NCBI RefSeq assembly: GCF_009727055.1
Contig: NC_052357.1
Coordinates: 3,774,334-3,838,333, forward strand
Direction of reading: 5' to 3'
DNA length: 64,000 nucleotides
From: Benincasa hispida
Lineage: Eukaryota; Streptophyta; Magnoliopsida; Cucurbitales; Cucurbitaceae
The notes under the pieces were generated by a model that did no database searches, had not been told where the DNA came from, and saw only the letters and a list, made by a program, of their open reading frames with translations. Both the position numbers and the translations under genes were made by a program. Of the stretch, positions 23,267 through 34,320 are shown in pieces; position 1 is the first letter of the stretch, and each line of letters starts with the position of its first letter.

Positions 23267-23462
23267 GGATAAAAGCAGCAGAAAGAGAAAGATGATGGAA
23301 TTTTGGGGAAAATAGCGATGGCTTGATAATGAATTCCTTGGCAAGATCAGATAAAGAAGAGAAGTATCACAACAGCTCCGTAAGACGACAGATGAAGGGA
23401 TACGACCGGATAATTGTACCCTTTACCAAAATTTGTCATCTTTGCTAACTATATTGTTTGTT
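23267..23462 (-). promoter_or_regulatory. Leader and proximal promoter of the isochorismatase gene
   Basis: The roughly 200 bp upstream of the ATG is pyrimidine-rich near the start codon (CATCTTTCTCTTTCTGCTGC), as in plant leaders. No convincing TATA box is seen. Two MITEs begin directly upstream, so the unique promoter is very short. Confidence 0.35.
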
Positions 23463-23632
23463 ATTTGAGAAATTATTTAAAACCGTTAGAAAATATTTAT
23501 AAGATATACTAAAATTTTAGGATTACCAATGATAAATGTTAATAGATATTGATAGACTTCAACTGATAGTTCTAAAATTTTTCTATATTGTATAAATATT
23601 TTGGTTCATTTTTCTATATTTAAAAACAACCA
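23463..23632. mobile_element. GATAGA-core MITE (family 1)
   Basis: Arms AAAATATTTATAAGATATAC and, inverted, TTCATTTTTCTATATTTAAA flank a core with ATTGATAGACTTC. It lies about 200 bp upstream of the isochorismatase start codon. Confidence 0.5.
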
Positions 23633-23845
23633 TTTTTATTTTTTATTTTTAAAAATTAAGTTTATTTTCTCATCTATTTCTTACAATGATTTACATTTTA
23701 TTAAGTACACTAGTTCAATTCTTAACCAAATTATAAAACAAAAACAAAATTTTAAAAACTATTTTTTTAATTTTTTAATTTTGATTTTTTTAAAATATGG
23801 GTAAAAAGTAAAAAAACTAAGGAAGAAATTTGGAGGAGGAATCAT
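23632..23845. mobile_element. PIF-like MITE, family 2
   Basis: The block AACCATTTTTATTTTTTATT, and then CAATTCTTAACCAAATTATA, is shared in inverted form with 3300-3463 and in the same orientation with 35170-35395. It directly abuts the family-1 MITE. Confidence 0.5.
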
Positions 23846-24849
23846 GAAAGTAATATCTATAGACTTAATTTAAAAAAAAAAAAAAAAGATCAAATGGTTA
23901 TAAAACGATATCTAATTTTTTAATGAAATTATTACAATATTTTATATATAAAACGTGTGTACTAACCTCTCGACTTTTGCTCTTGCTGATCTCACTTGTT
24001 GTTCTTTTTGCTATATATCTTTATTTTCGATCCATATTCTTGATTTTCATTGCTCTCCTACTTTTAATAAAAATAGTGAGAAGAAATAGCAAAGAGTGTT
24101 AACATTTAATCGTCGTAAATGATGAAACATTGAGAAAAACGAAAAAAAAAAAAGAACAAGAAACTAGAGCCAAGAGTTAGACCGAGATGACTTAAAAAAA
24201 GGGAACAAAATTCATAAAATTGTGGAACAAATTTCATTTTAGAGACTTTTTTTTTATTAGCCATACAATTATCCCTTTTTTCTTTCCCTTCCTTGGTCTC
24301 TCTTTATTTATTTCTTTCTTTATGTATTATTATGAGGTTAAGTTTTAAGTTTGGGCCAACGATTTAATCTAATACGTCCTTCAATGTTGAAAGATAGGTT
24401 AAAAATTATTCTGCCCCTAAATTTTTGTAAAAAAGAATCATTTAATCTCTAAATATTGACTTATATGATAATTGAGTCTATACACGTACTTTTAATTTTG
24501 TAACAATTAAGTTTCTACATTTTAAAATTTGTTACCATTTAGTCCTTCATAAAATTATTATTAAAATTTAATATTTCTTACATAGATAGATAAATAAATT
24601 AATTAGGAACCAATATGTTTACCAGCTACAAAGTGTATATCCTTAAATGGCACTTTTATAACCCAAGCATGTAGCCAAATTGAGATTGGAGGGAGAAAAA
24701 AGTGTCATAAATGTGAAATAAGTGCATTTTTAATGGGTAAAGGCAAAAGTTTCCGTATTTCCGAAAATTAAGACAGTTTTAATGTCATTGATTTATGATA
24801 TTAATTAACTATCATCAAATATTTTTTAAAATTATAATAAAAAAAAAAA
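23846..24849. other. AT-rich spacer
   Basis: No gene. About 24340-24560 has the 'gtctctaaatattgac' style of degenerate dispersed repeat. Homopolymers are frequent. Confidence 0.4.
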
Positions 24850-25250
24850 TATGAAACCCTAATAAGAAACCCTAATAAAAAAAATATGAAACCCTCCAAG
24901 TCGTTGCACTCCAACCTTGTCCTCCGTCGACCGTCATGTATTGACCATCTTTCGTGATACCGCTCAGGTTGCTACCGGTAAGGTTCCATTATTCTCTCTC
25001 TTTCCCTCTCTCTTAACTAACCTCCCTGTACAGCACCATGCCGCTGCCTCTGAACACGTCGTATGCCGTAGCTGCCACGGGAGTTTTGCTCGGCCGTAGC
25101 TGGAGTTTAGAGTTGGATTATCATGTGTTGATCTCCTCTCTTACTCTGTCTTTTCAATCTTGCACTCAATCAGAAATCAAGTAAGTCTTCGTTCGTAGTT
25201 TTCTCTGATTTTGATCTCTATGTAAGGACTTCGTTGATAAGCCTTCTAAG
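24850..25250 (+). other. Telo-box cluster and CpG-rich fragment, cut by an LTR
   Basis: Two copies of AAACCCTAATAA-like telo-box sequence (about 24853-24877) and a further AAACCCT are followed by a CpG-containing stretch (24900-25110), then a leader-like segment ending exactly where LTR sequence TGTTGGGATG begins at 25251. Telo-boxes are common in promoters of plant translation and cell-cycle genes, so this may be the 5' part of a gene truncated by the LTR. No convincing exon could be assigned. Confidence 0.3.
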
Positions 25251-25700
25251 TGTTGGGATGTATGCTCTAAAGCCTTGTAATTATATGTTTTTTGAAATAA
25301 TGATTGATTATTTTTTATATGCAATAATCCATCAAATAAAGAACTAAGGTTATTTGGTTCACACACAAGTAGATCATAGTAATAATCTAAATGGTTTGTA
25401 GTATATGGATAAGATTTGGTGCCTTATCCTGGTGACACTACCGCTACGACCCACTTTATAATTGTTACAAAAGTTGTAAAGTGTTACAAACAATTTGATC
25501 CTAATCGTTCATGTGGAAACATGCGAGTGAGGGTATCCTATACAAAGAGTTTGTATAATACCAGATCACGAAATGATTAATCTCTTTTTATAATACCGTT
25601 GATTGCAGAAATTCACATTTCATAGGATGATCATAGGTAACTCGATCTCAATCCTGAGTGAGATATGAACTCTTGTCTACAAGGGCAATCTTTTGATCTA
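25251..25700 (+). repeat. Long-LTR family, sense 5' portion
   Basis: It begins with TGTTGGGATGTATGCTCTAAA, the same start as the antisense copy ending at 48207 (TGTTGGGTTATATGTCCTAAA in reverse complement; first 20 bases of each compared). Shared inner landmarks include AGTATATGGATAAG, ACATGCGAGTG and CAAAGAGTTTGTATAA. It breaks off at about 25700, where non-matching sequence begins. Confidence 0.65.
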
Positions 25701-25779
25701 AAGGGAATTGAATTCCCGCAGAAGCGTGAGATCACTTTGCATTTTGTTTTTCAGTTTTTAAGGAAACAAAAACAACAAA

Positions 25780-27200
25780 GAAAATATATATCATAATGGA
25801 TAAACATTATAGAAGCATGCTTTAAAAGAAGAAACAAAGGGATACAGCAACAAACTTTTGTCGAATCCCGAACTCTTCACATTTTCCTCTCCATCTTCTC
25901 ACGTACGTTTCTTCAACGAACAAAGGACACTACCACAAGTGCAACCTTGTTATTATCTAGGAATTCAAAGGTAGAAGAGTGGTCTTTATCACTTTGGAGG
26001 AGGAAGAATAATAGAGAATGATTGAGAGGAAAAAATTTAAGGGGAAATCTAGATTGGAGGCTAGGGTTTTTCAATGAAATTTCATCCCCTAAATTAGTCA
26101 TAAATGGATATTTATATGGAGAAGAGTCTTTCCCAACTTACCCTTAAGCTCAATTAATTAAATAATATTTGTTCAATTAATTAACGTACGAATTAAATAA
26201 CCATATATATTAAATTCAATTTAATATAGATTTAATATATATAGTTAATTAATAAATAAATAAGCATCACATGTTTATTTATCTTCACCTCTCAATGAAT
26301 TTAATATATATAGTTAATTAATAAATAAATAAACATCACATGTTTATTTGCCTTCACCTCTCAAAATTAATTAATTAATTCTTCATGGATCTAAATCGTA
26401 AGAATTTAATATTTGAATCTTATTCAAATATTTCTCTCTTAATTATAGATCACATCTATAATTAATCATATCATATTAATCTCACTAATATGTTATTTCA
26501 TTAATTGGTTTGAACAATTAAAATCATTCCTCTTATCTATCCTTTAGTGAGCTAACAAGAGGACTCTATGGACCTACAAATTAGGAGCTCCAATTATATG
26601 AAATTAATTAATTAAACTCTTTGATTAAATTAATCAATATTCATTAACTATCGATTACTCCACTAAAGATCGATTGTTGCACTCTTCACACTGTAGATAT
26701 AATTCTGTGTCCACAGATATAATCAATCAACAAAGGAGTCGACTCTTCACAAATCGCTCATAACTATAGTTGCGTTAAATTACTGTTTTACCCCTATGGT
26801 TACCTCTAACTTCTTATGTATCATTGATTCTTCTAATGAATAAACAATTATAATCCAACTATAAACTAACACCTCTTGGGTAAGTGAGAGGTTGAGGTCT
26901 TAATGTTCAAGACCCGAAATTAGCTATTAAGGGAGAAATTTTTCTACTTTCCCTAAGGACGGGAAGGAGTGAGTTCCATTTGTGTAGTTATGTTCCTAGC
27001 TCCCTTATCGAACAGATCCCGAAAATGGTAAGCTTGTTGAGTCGGCTAACAAAGACACTCTCACCCATGCAAATCAAAGGATTGTCCTCATAAACAGGAG
27101 CTCACAACTCACTCAGAATTAAGGTCAAATCACCTATGGTCATTGTAGTGAAATGTCTTCTAGTAACGGTGTTATATAGAGAGACTATTCATTTCTGAAG
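25780..27200 (-). repeat. Long-LTR family, antisense copy A
   Basis: Landmarks in reverse orientation are the promoter-side GGTTACCTCTAACTTCTTA, ACTCCACTAAAGATCGA (26658-26674) and GTTCAAGACCCGAAATTAG. It matches copy B, the 46451-48207 copy and the sense fragment at 2236. No coding capacity is seen. A 100-bp segment containing TAGTTAATTAATAAATAAAT is locally duplicated (about 26219-26290 and 26296-26360). Confidence 0.6.
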
Positions 27201-27239
27201 GGACTCGACATGAGAGATTCTTGAGTGGAAGCGGATCGT

Positions 27240-28162
27240 CCAAATTTCATTAATTATTGAATACCAAATTTACAGTGAACATACAAAAGATATGCATTTA
27301 AATTAAATTACAACATACTTTTACAAAGAAAACAAGTTTCAAGAAAACTCACATTTGAAGAACCTTTCTTCAAGTAATCCCTCGTACTAGCCACGAACAG
27401 AAGTCCTTCTTTGTAGATCTCCTTCTTCACACACGGACACTACCAAGCGAGAACCCTTTGTATTCTCTTTCGGGATTAAAGACTCAAGCAGGAGTTGTAG
27501 GCTTTGCTTGAATCCTAGGAAGAGAGAAGGAGATGGAGAGGATGAGAGGGAGATTTTCTCAGAGAACTTTTTTCTGTAATTGTTTGGAAGAAGATGATTC
27601 TCAACTTCTTTTATTGCAAGTTAGTTATCGAGAGAATAATGGGAAGGGGTTATAACTCCTTCCCCTTTTATCAATTTCAAATAAATTAATAAAATAAAAT
27701 ATATAATAACTACTTTATTATATATACACTATATGTTATATCAAATATAACATATAGCTTATAGTTTTATATTGCATCAAATACAACATAAACTATAGAT
27801 TTTATTCCCTCTTAACTATACATGGTATTTAATATAAATCACATTTATATTAAATCCATTTATATGAATCTCATCCATATAAATGATATTTGGATCATAT
27901 CCAAATATTTTAATTTCTCTCGATATAAATCATATTTATATTTAATTACATGAATCTCATTCATATAATTGGTATTTGAATCATATTCAAATTTCTCTCA
28001 TAATGTATCAAATACATTATAATTAATTTGAACACTTCAAATTAATCCAAAGATTAAATCCCTGTTGAGCTATAGTGGGGACCTGTAGATTGAAGCTCCA
28101 ACAGTACTTGGATAAATAATTAAACTCTTTAATTAAATTACACAACATCCGTTAATTGCTGG
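27240..28162 (-). repeat. Long-LTR family, antisense copy B, outer part
   Basis: It parallels copy A in order: the ACATTTGAAGAACC block, the ACACTACCAAGCGAGAACCC block, then AT-rich short direct repeats (ATATGAATCTCATCCATATA, about 27853-27872, and variants), then GTTGAGCTATAGTGGGGACC. It is interrupted at 28163 by the CACTA element and resumes at 30333. Confidence 0.6.
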
Positions 28163-30332
28163 CACTACAGGAAATCTGACTTCTCTCGACGTCACATTTC
28201 ATCGAGAAAGTGTGGAAAATTCATCGGGAGAGGATTTCTCGACGCATAAACGGTCGTGGGAGTTTGGTCTAGAGAAACCCGTCAGAAGAGGATCTCCCGA
28301 CGTACTTTTAAACAGCGTCGGGAGTTAGAGGGAACTCCCGACGCATTGTAGTGCGTCGGGAGTTCCTGGAACTGCCGACGCCCAATATACGGTGTTGACA
28401 GTTCCAAGAACTCTCGATGCATTACAATGCGTCAGGAGTTCCCCTTAATTCCCAACGCCACGTAGGCGTTCGGAGTTCCACCATAACTCCCGACGCCGTT
28501 TTAAAGTGCGTCGGAAGATCCTATATGCGTGGGGAGTATTAAAATTTAATATATCGTTTGTAATTTTTTAAAATTTGATCTGAAAACCTGTAAAACATAT
28601 TATACCAAATAAAGATTTACATAACTAAAAAACGAAAATGAAGTCCATTTTATAACAAATAAAAAATTACAATATCCAAACGAAGTCGATACTAGAAATT
28701 ACAATATCCAAACGAAGTCGATTAACATTCATATCACAAATATATAAAAGAAGTAAAATCAAACAACATCTAGAACACTTCTCGTACACAACATCTTCAA
28801 CAATTGTCCCAGCTCATCTCCGAACAACATTCTACAATAAAACAAAAACATTGAAATGTTATATCGATAAACATCCACAACACGTTCAAACTCCAATACG
28901 GGTGGTAATGAACATCAAAACGAGTAAACAATGACCAACACACATAAAACTCAAATTTCTCAAGAGTAAACAATGATGACAAACAATGATACTCCTTCTC
29001 TATACCCTACTGATAACTTATTCCTTAGTTTAATCCATTCTTATTCATCCTTAAAAATAAATATTTTCTGATCAACTTGTAATCCAAAACAATAACTTGG
29101 ATTAGAGGACAAAATACAAAGTATTATTAAGGATTGAGTTCCATAATTTTCATTTCTTAAGGAAAAATAAACACATAGGTCCCTAGACCGCTTAAATTGT
29201 CTTAACAACTTTCAAATGTTTTATTTAGTACGTCTCCAAGCTTTCATTTTTTTGTCTAATATAGGCCTTTCATCTATTCAACATCTTCTAAAATTTACAA
29301 GTCTATTGGACACAAAATTTAAAGCTCAATTTTCTATTAGACACAAAATTTAGTTTTATGTCTAGTAGATTCTTTAAACTTTTTTAAAATATTAAATGTG
29401 TTAAGTACCAAATTGGAGGTTTAAAGATTTATTTTATATTTTTTAGATTAATATAGACCTTTCATTTATTCAACATCTTCGAAATGTTAAATCAGGCATG
29501 CTTAGGCTCCAAATAACCAACATTCGTTATAAAAATTACTCTCAACAATTTTAGAGAATTGGTAAAACAAATATATTCTGCAAAATTGACGAAATATTAA
29601 TGGACATGATTTGTACAAAAAAAAATTCAGATAAGATTTTAATGGGCATAATATTGATGGGCATGATTTGTACAACAATTTCAGAAAATTAACAAAAACG
29701 AATACAATATTTAACACATTTTAATGGGCATTTCACATATGATTTAAATAAATATACAAGATAAAATAAAATGAGAAAATTATCAACGAGGAGACGACGG
29801 CGATGGCGGGTAGTTGATTGCAGCGGCGGCGGCGACGACAGCAAAAATTGATGGAAGAAAAGGGAGAAATGGAAGAAAAATTTTATGGGAAAAATGGAAA
29901 GTGTAAAAGGATGGAAGAAAAGGGAGAAATGGAAGAAAAATTTGATGGAAAAAATGGAAGAAAAGTTGGATGGGAAAAATGGAGAAAATGAGAGTTAAAG
30001 TGTAAAATGATGGGAAAATGGGGTGAGGGAGGAAGAATGGTGAAGAAATATGAGGAACATGGAAGAAAGATGGAAAATTTTGAGAGGGAGAGGAAGAAAA
30101 TAGGGACGGCTGTGGGGGAGTGGGGAAGAAGAAGGGGTCTGGTGATGCCGCTCGACGGCCGTCGGGAGATCTGTTGGGAGTTCCCGAGAATTTTCGACGG
30201 TCCCCAGGAACTCCCAATGAACCTTTACGGTGTCGGACGATCCTTTACTTCGTCGAGAGAGACCGTCTCTCCTGACGACCTAACTCCCGACGCTCTATTT
30301 AGGTGTCGGGAGAACTTCTTTTTCTTGTAGTG
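28163..30332. mobile_element. Non-autonomous CACTA transposon, 2.17 kb
   Basis: The ends are CACTACAGGAAATCTGACTT on the left and, inverted, CACTACAAGAAAAAGAAGTT on the right. Both flanks carry TGG (28160-28162 and 30333-30335), the 3-bp duplication typical of CACTA. Subterminal regions hold many copies of GCGTCGGGAGTT and its inverse AACTCCCGACGC (about 28270-28520 and 30150-30310). The interior has no TnpA- or TnpD-like gene. The insertion splits an LTR copy, so it is younger than that LTR. Confidence 0.9.
29850..30080. repeat. A/G-rich repeats inside the CACTA element
   Basis: A 34-bp purine-rich unit starting GATGGAAGAAAAGGGAG occurs at 29850 and, unchanged, 60 bp later at 29910. Shorter variants continue to about 30080. 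Long Ser/Pro/Phe-rich frames on the other strand are a by-product of this composition. Confidence 0.6.
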
Positions 30333-30737
30333 TGGTCATTCCACTAAAGATCGACAGCTGCACTTTTCGCACTACAGATAAATTTTTGTGTCCATTGGAT
30401 ATAACCAATCAATAGTGCGATGACCTTTCACAAATTGCTCGTAAGTACAGTTGAGCCAAAATACCGTTTTGCCCCTATAGTTACATCTAACTCCTTAAGT
30501 ACCACTGCCTCTAATGAATAATAAGTCATAGTCCTACTATGACCAAGTCCTCTCAGGCCAAGAGAGAGTGTGGCCACTGTGTTCAAGACCCAGAATCAAC
30601 CCTTAAGGGAGTAATTTGCCTACTTGCCTCTGTATCGGGGAATGAGTGAATTCCGTTTTATGTAGCCCAGCTTCCTAGTCAGACGAATCCCCAAAATAGT
30701 AGGCTTGTTGAGTTGGCAATCTGGCCACTCTCACCGC
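30333..30737 (-). repeat. Long-LTR family, antisense copy B, inner part
   Basis: Continues copy B after the CACTA element. ATTCCACTAAAGATCGACAG, CCGTTTTGCCCCTATAG and GTTCAAGACCCAGAATCAAC match copy A in order. It ends at ACTCTCACC near 30737, where a second insertion begins. Confidence 0.6.
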
Positions 30738-31571
30738 AAGTAAAAATTGTGAAATTTAGTTAATTTGCTTTAAACATCCTTAGCAATTTCATTTTAAAAC
30801 TTAAAATATATTATATCCATAAAAAGGAAAGATTAGACTTCAATATTAACAAATGAATCTCATATACAAAACTAAAACCAAAATACACAAATAATTCATC
30901 CTTCATTATATCCATCCATATACAAACCAAAGATAGAATAACAATTTCATTCATAGACAAATGAATATCCTAATTCCAATATGAAACAAAACCCTTTATC
31001 AGAATAGTAATACAAACAAAACCTACAAATAACATTTATTAGAAAAAAGAAAAGAGAAGAAGAACCAATCAGAGCGTGTGACAGTAATGTGCGACAACGT
31101 GCAGAGGTAGCGTGCATTGGCGTTCGATTTTGGAGCAGTGGCCATTTGTATAAAAAAAATGGAGGAAGAAAGGAAAAATAATAAGGAAAGGAGAGGAGAT
31201 TTGAATCGGTGGGGGACTTAAAGGAAAAGAAAAATGGGGGAGGGGAGGGAGGACAAAGGGGAGGGGAGACGACAGGGAATAGGGGACGAAGGGGAAGGGG
31301 GATGACAGGGAGGGAGGACGAAGGGGAGGGGGGATGAAGGGAAGGGAGGACAAAGGGGAAGGGGGATGGTAGGGAGCTGGAGGGGACAGAAAAGAGAAAG
31401 GAAAAAAGAAGAAGGGGAAAAGAGAAAGAGGGCATAAATTTTTAGAAAAATGTGCACGTTACTCTATTTTGGCCGACGCATTAAATTTTCGTCGAGCTAA
31501 ATACGTCTATGCCAACGAAAATGAATGCGTCGAGAAAAAAATATCGAAACAGGTAAAAATTCTTATAGTAT
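30738..31571. mobile_element. Second CACTA-like remnant
   Basis: The right end AATTCTTATAGTA, inverted, reads TACTATAAGAATT, close to a CACTA terminus with the first base changed. Next to it are GCGTCGAG and GACGCATT motifs of the CACTA subterminal type (31474-31530). No left terminus is visible, so the element is truncated or its left end has decayed. Confidence 0.4.
31157..31432. repeat. Near-pure purine tract with G-rich repeats
   Basis: The plus strand is almost entirely A and G, with repeats such as GGGAGGACGAAGGGGAGGG and many runs of four or more G. Overlapping Pro/Ser-rich frames on the minus strand reflect this composition and are not considered genes. Confidence 0.8.
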
Positions 31572-33244
31572 ATATTTAGTTACTTTCACATTTGACCACA
31601 CAAATTTCTTCTCCTAAATCGTGTTAGCTGTAAACTCAACACTCAGGGATGGTGAGAAAAGATATATTTTACATCCCAGAGATCTTTTTAGGAGGACCAA
31701 ATGACTATCGATAAAACTTATCCTATTATGATATCTATCTAGTGTGATGTATGGAATATATGATAAAGTATTTTACAAAGAGCCGACAAGGAATTCCATT
31801 AATAACTGGTTGATATTTGTGAGTTTTGAAGTTTGAAGTTGTAAAATTTCTCTTCCATCTTTGTTTTTCCTTGGCGTGTTTTGCAGCCTTGCATGGTGGT
31901 TGGTTGTATCAGATTATTCTTTTTGGGACTTTTACTACATCCTAACATGAAGGCCTATGTGCTTTTGTGTTTTTTTTATTATGTTAGCTATTGAGAAATC
32001 CAAACTTTTCACAATGTAAGTTTAAGTCTTTTAACTCTTTCCTTTTTTTGGATATTATTTTGGCAGTTGGAGACTATAATAAGATGAATTCCACTATTTT
32101 TTTTTCCCTTTTGTTTAGAGATTTTTTTCATTATCTTGATTCTTCTTGGTTAAGCTTCTTGAAAGGTATGTAGATATTTATATTAGGAGTACTAGTTGAA
32201 ACTTTGTTATTGATATATTAAAAAAGGCGTTTATATTTGATATTATGATTCTGGTTTTATACTATGATCGGAGGGGGAGGTGTAGTTTTTGTTATTGGGT
32301 TTAGAGACATTATTTGAAGAGCAATTGACAAGGATAATTTTATGAGAAGTATGATTGTCCTTATATTTCTCATTTTAGGTTGACTTAGAGTTGGACAAAC
32401 TACGATATTTCTGTTTCTTAGATTTAACGTTAACAAGAGAGAACAATATTACTAAAACAAAATATATCAGATTATTGGACCGTTTTTGTTTTAAGTTCAT
32501 ACTTACATTTTATAGAAGTTCTAGCTTGACCGTTGATTCCATTTATGAATCTTTATCAATCCGTTATTAGGAATGAACAAATGGGGATTACTTTGGGAAG
32601 ATTGAGCAGGTGATGCATCTTATTTGTCATGCTTTCAGTTATAATTTTCTTGCATATATGCAACTCTTTGTTATTTAGAGAAAAATGTCTTTGAAGATTT
32701 TGTTAGGGGAAGGGGGTGAAAAAGCTACTCTCTAATACTTAACAGCTATTTGATATGTTTGGGTGATATTATGTTGAACTAAAGTATAAATTGTTCTTTG
32801 GTGCAAATATATGTCATTAATTGTTCACATTAGTAGACTAAGTGAGTGCATAACTTTTGTTATATGAATGACGAATTTGAAGGATGCTTAGACTTACATA
32901 AATGTTAGTGATTATCTTTGACATTGATGCTTTGAGTTGAACTCTAAAATGAATTTCATATTTTTTATTAGGTTTTGCACAAACCCGCTAAAGTGATGAA
33001 GCTACCAAGCAAGTGGTTGACTTTTGGTTAGTGACAAAACTTATTGTAATGTAGTTACTTCTGGAAATACCTTGTTGTATTTAATTTCTTTGTAAAAATT
33101 TTACCAAGTTTGATTATTAGCTTTTTGTATTTGTCCATTTAAGGAGATATGATAGTTTTCTTGTATTTAATTTTTTTTTGTAAAAATGTTATCAACTTTA
33201 TTCTTATATATGTGTTTGTATCAATTTTGTGTTAAAATATGATT
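31572..33244. other. Unassigned AT-rich sequence
   Basis: No frame above about 60 codons and no recognised domain. The composition differs from the LTR copies to the left. Probably remains of old insertions. Confidence 0.35.
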
Positions 33245-34317
33245 AGTTGATGGAAAACATGTGTAATGACAAGGTTCAAAGCAATAACAAAATATCAAGA
33301 CATGTATTATATTGACAATATAAAAGTGTCATAAATATGAAATTCTGTGACAATAAAAAATATATCCTGATAGAACCTTTGTTGACATAAAATATTTTTC
33401 ATAATTCAAATATTATTGACAATAAAGTGTCACCGTTCAAATATTCTTGACAAAGAAAAGTCATTATATATTCTTTTTTTTTTTTTTTTTTTTGACATTT
33501 TATAACTGTCGTTAATACCCACAATACTACAACAATCAGCTAATTTTGAGTCAATTGATGACAATAATAAAATGTTATAGTAAACTTGATGATGACAGTT
33601 TATCATTGTTACTAATTGTTTATTATTGACAATTATTTATTGTCATTAAAATTTTAATTATGACATTTTTAAAAAAACTGTCTTTGATGTTCATAGCTTC
33701 ACAGGCGATACAATGACACAAAATAAGTGTTATGAACTTTTATTGTGACAATTTTTAAATGTCATGGAATCCCAAAAGTATGAGGACTAATATGTCATGT
33801 TTACTAAAGTATAACAACTAAATTGTTACAAGATTAAAAGTATAGAACTTAAATTTTTATAAATTAAAGTTTAGATACTAAATTATTACCTTCATGAAAG
33901 TTTAAGACCATAATTAATTTTTAGCCTAGAAAATATCTCATAGATTAGTAAACCTTCAATTTTGTATCTTTAACAGATTGTTAAACTTTCAAAATGTTAA
34001 AATAGCTCAAATTTAAATCTTAATAACTATATCAATTTAAATTAAAAAATTTTGCAAGTCTATCGATTTAGACCATATCAGTACAACAATATCAAAATCT
34101 TGAGTCACTTATTAACAACGTTAACCTTCCATAATATATTTGATAGTGTCAGTATATAATTGTCAATTGTTTATTGTCATTAAAAAAAAATTAACTATAA
34201 CAGTTTTAGAAAGTATCGTTGATATTATTATTTTGATGTGTGATTTAATAACTGAAAATAACTGTCACGAATTGTAACAATTTTTAAGTATCACATAATC
34301 TCAATTTTCTTCTAGTG
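33245..34317. mobile_element. CACTA-like remnant with TGACA/TGTCA motifs
   Basis: The right end TTTTCTTCTAGTG inverted gives CACTAGAAGAAAA, a CACTA-type terminus. Before it, TGACA and TGTCA recur dozens of times, including TGTGACAATTTTTAAATGTC (about 33755) and the related TGTAACAATTTTTAAGTATC (about 34274). Between these two related blocks lies unrelated 'gtttagatactaaattatt' repeat sequence (33780-34090), perhaps a later insertion. No left terminus was assigned. Confidence 0.45.
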
Positions 34318-34320
34318 TTA

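Noticed and set aside
22962..23344. Two overlapping minus-strand frames of 61 and 115 codons
   Set aside because: They read through introns of the isochorismatase gene; the spliced model explains the coding parts and gives a full-length family member.
24917..25099. Possible short exon pair with donor near 24979 and acceptor near 25040
   Set aside because: The implied intron would be under 60 nt and the joined frame shows no known domain.
29783..30330. Frames of 144 and 107 codons on opposite strands
   Set aside because: They lie across the CACTA subterminal repeats and A/G-rich repeats, with no transposase similarity.
30947..31457. Several overlapping Pro/Ser/Phe-rich frames on the minus strand, up to 162 codons
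   Set aside because: They are the complement of a near-pure purine tract, occur in three frames at once and show no domain; open frames are expected from that composition.
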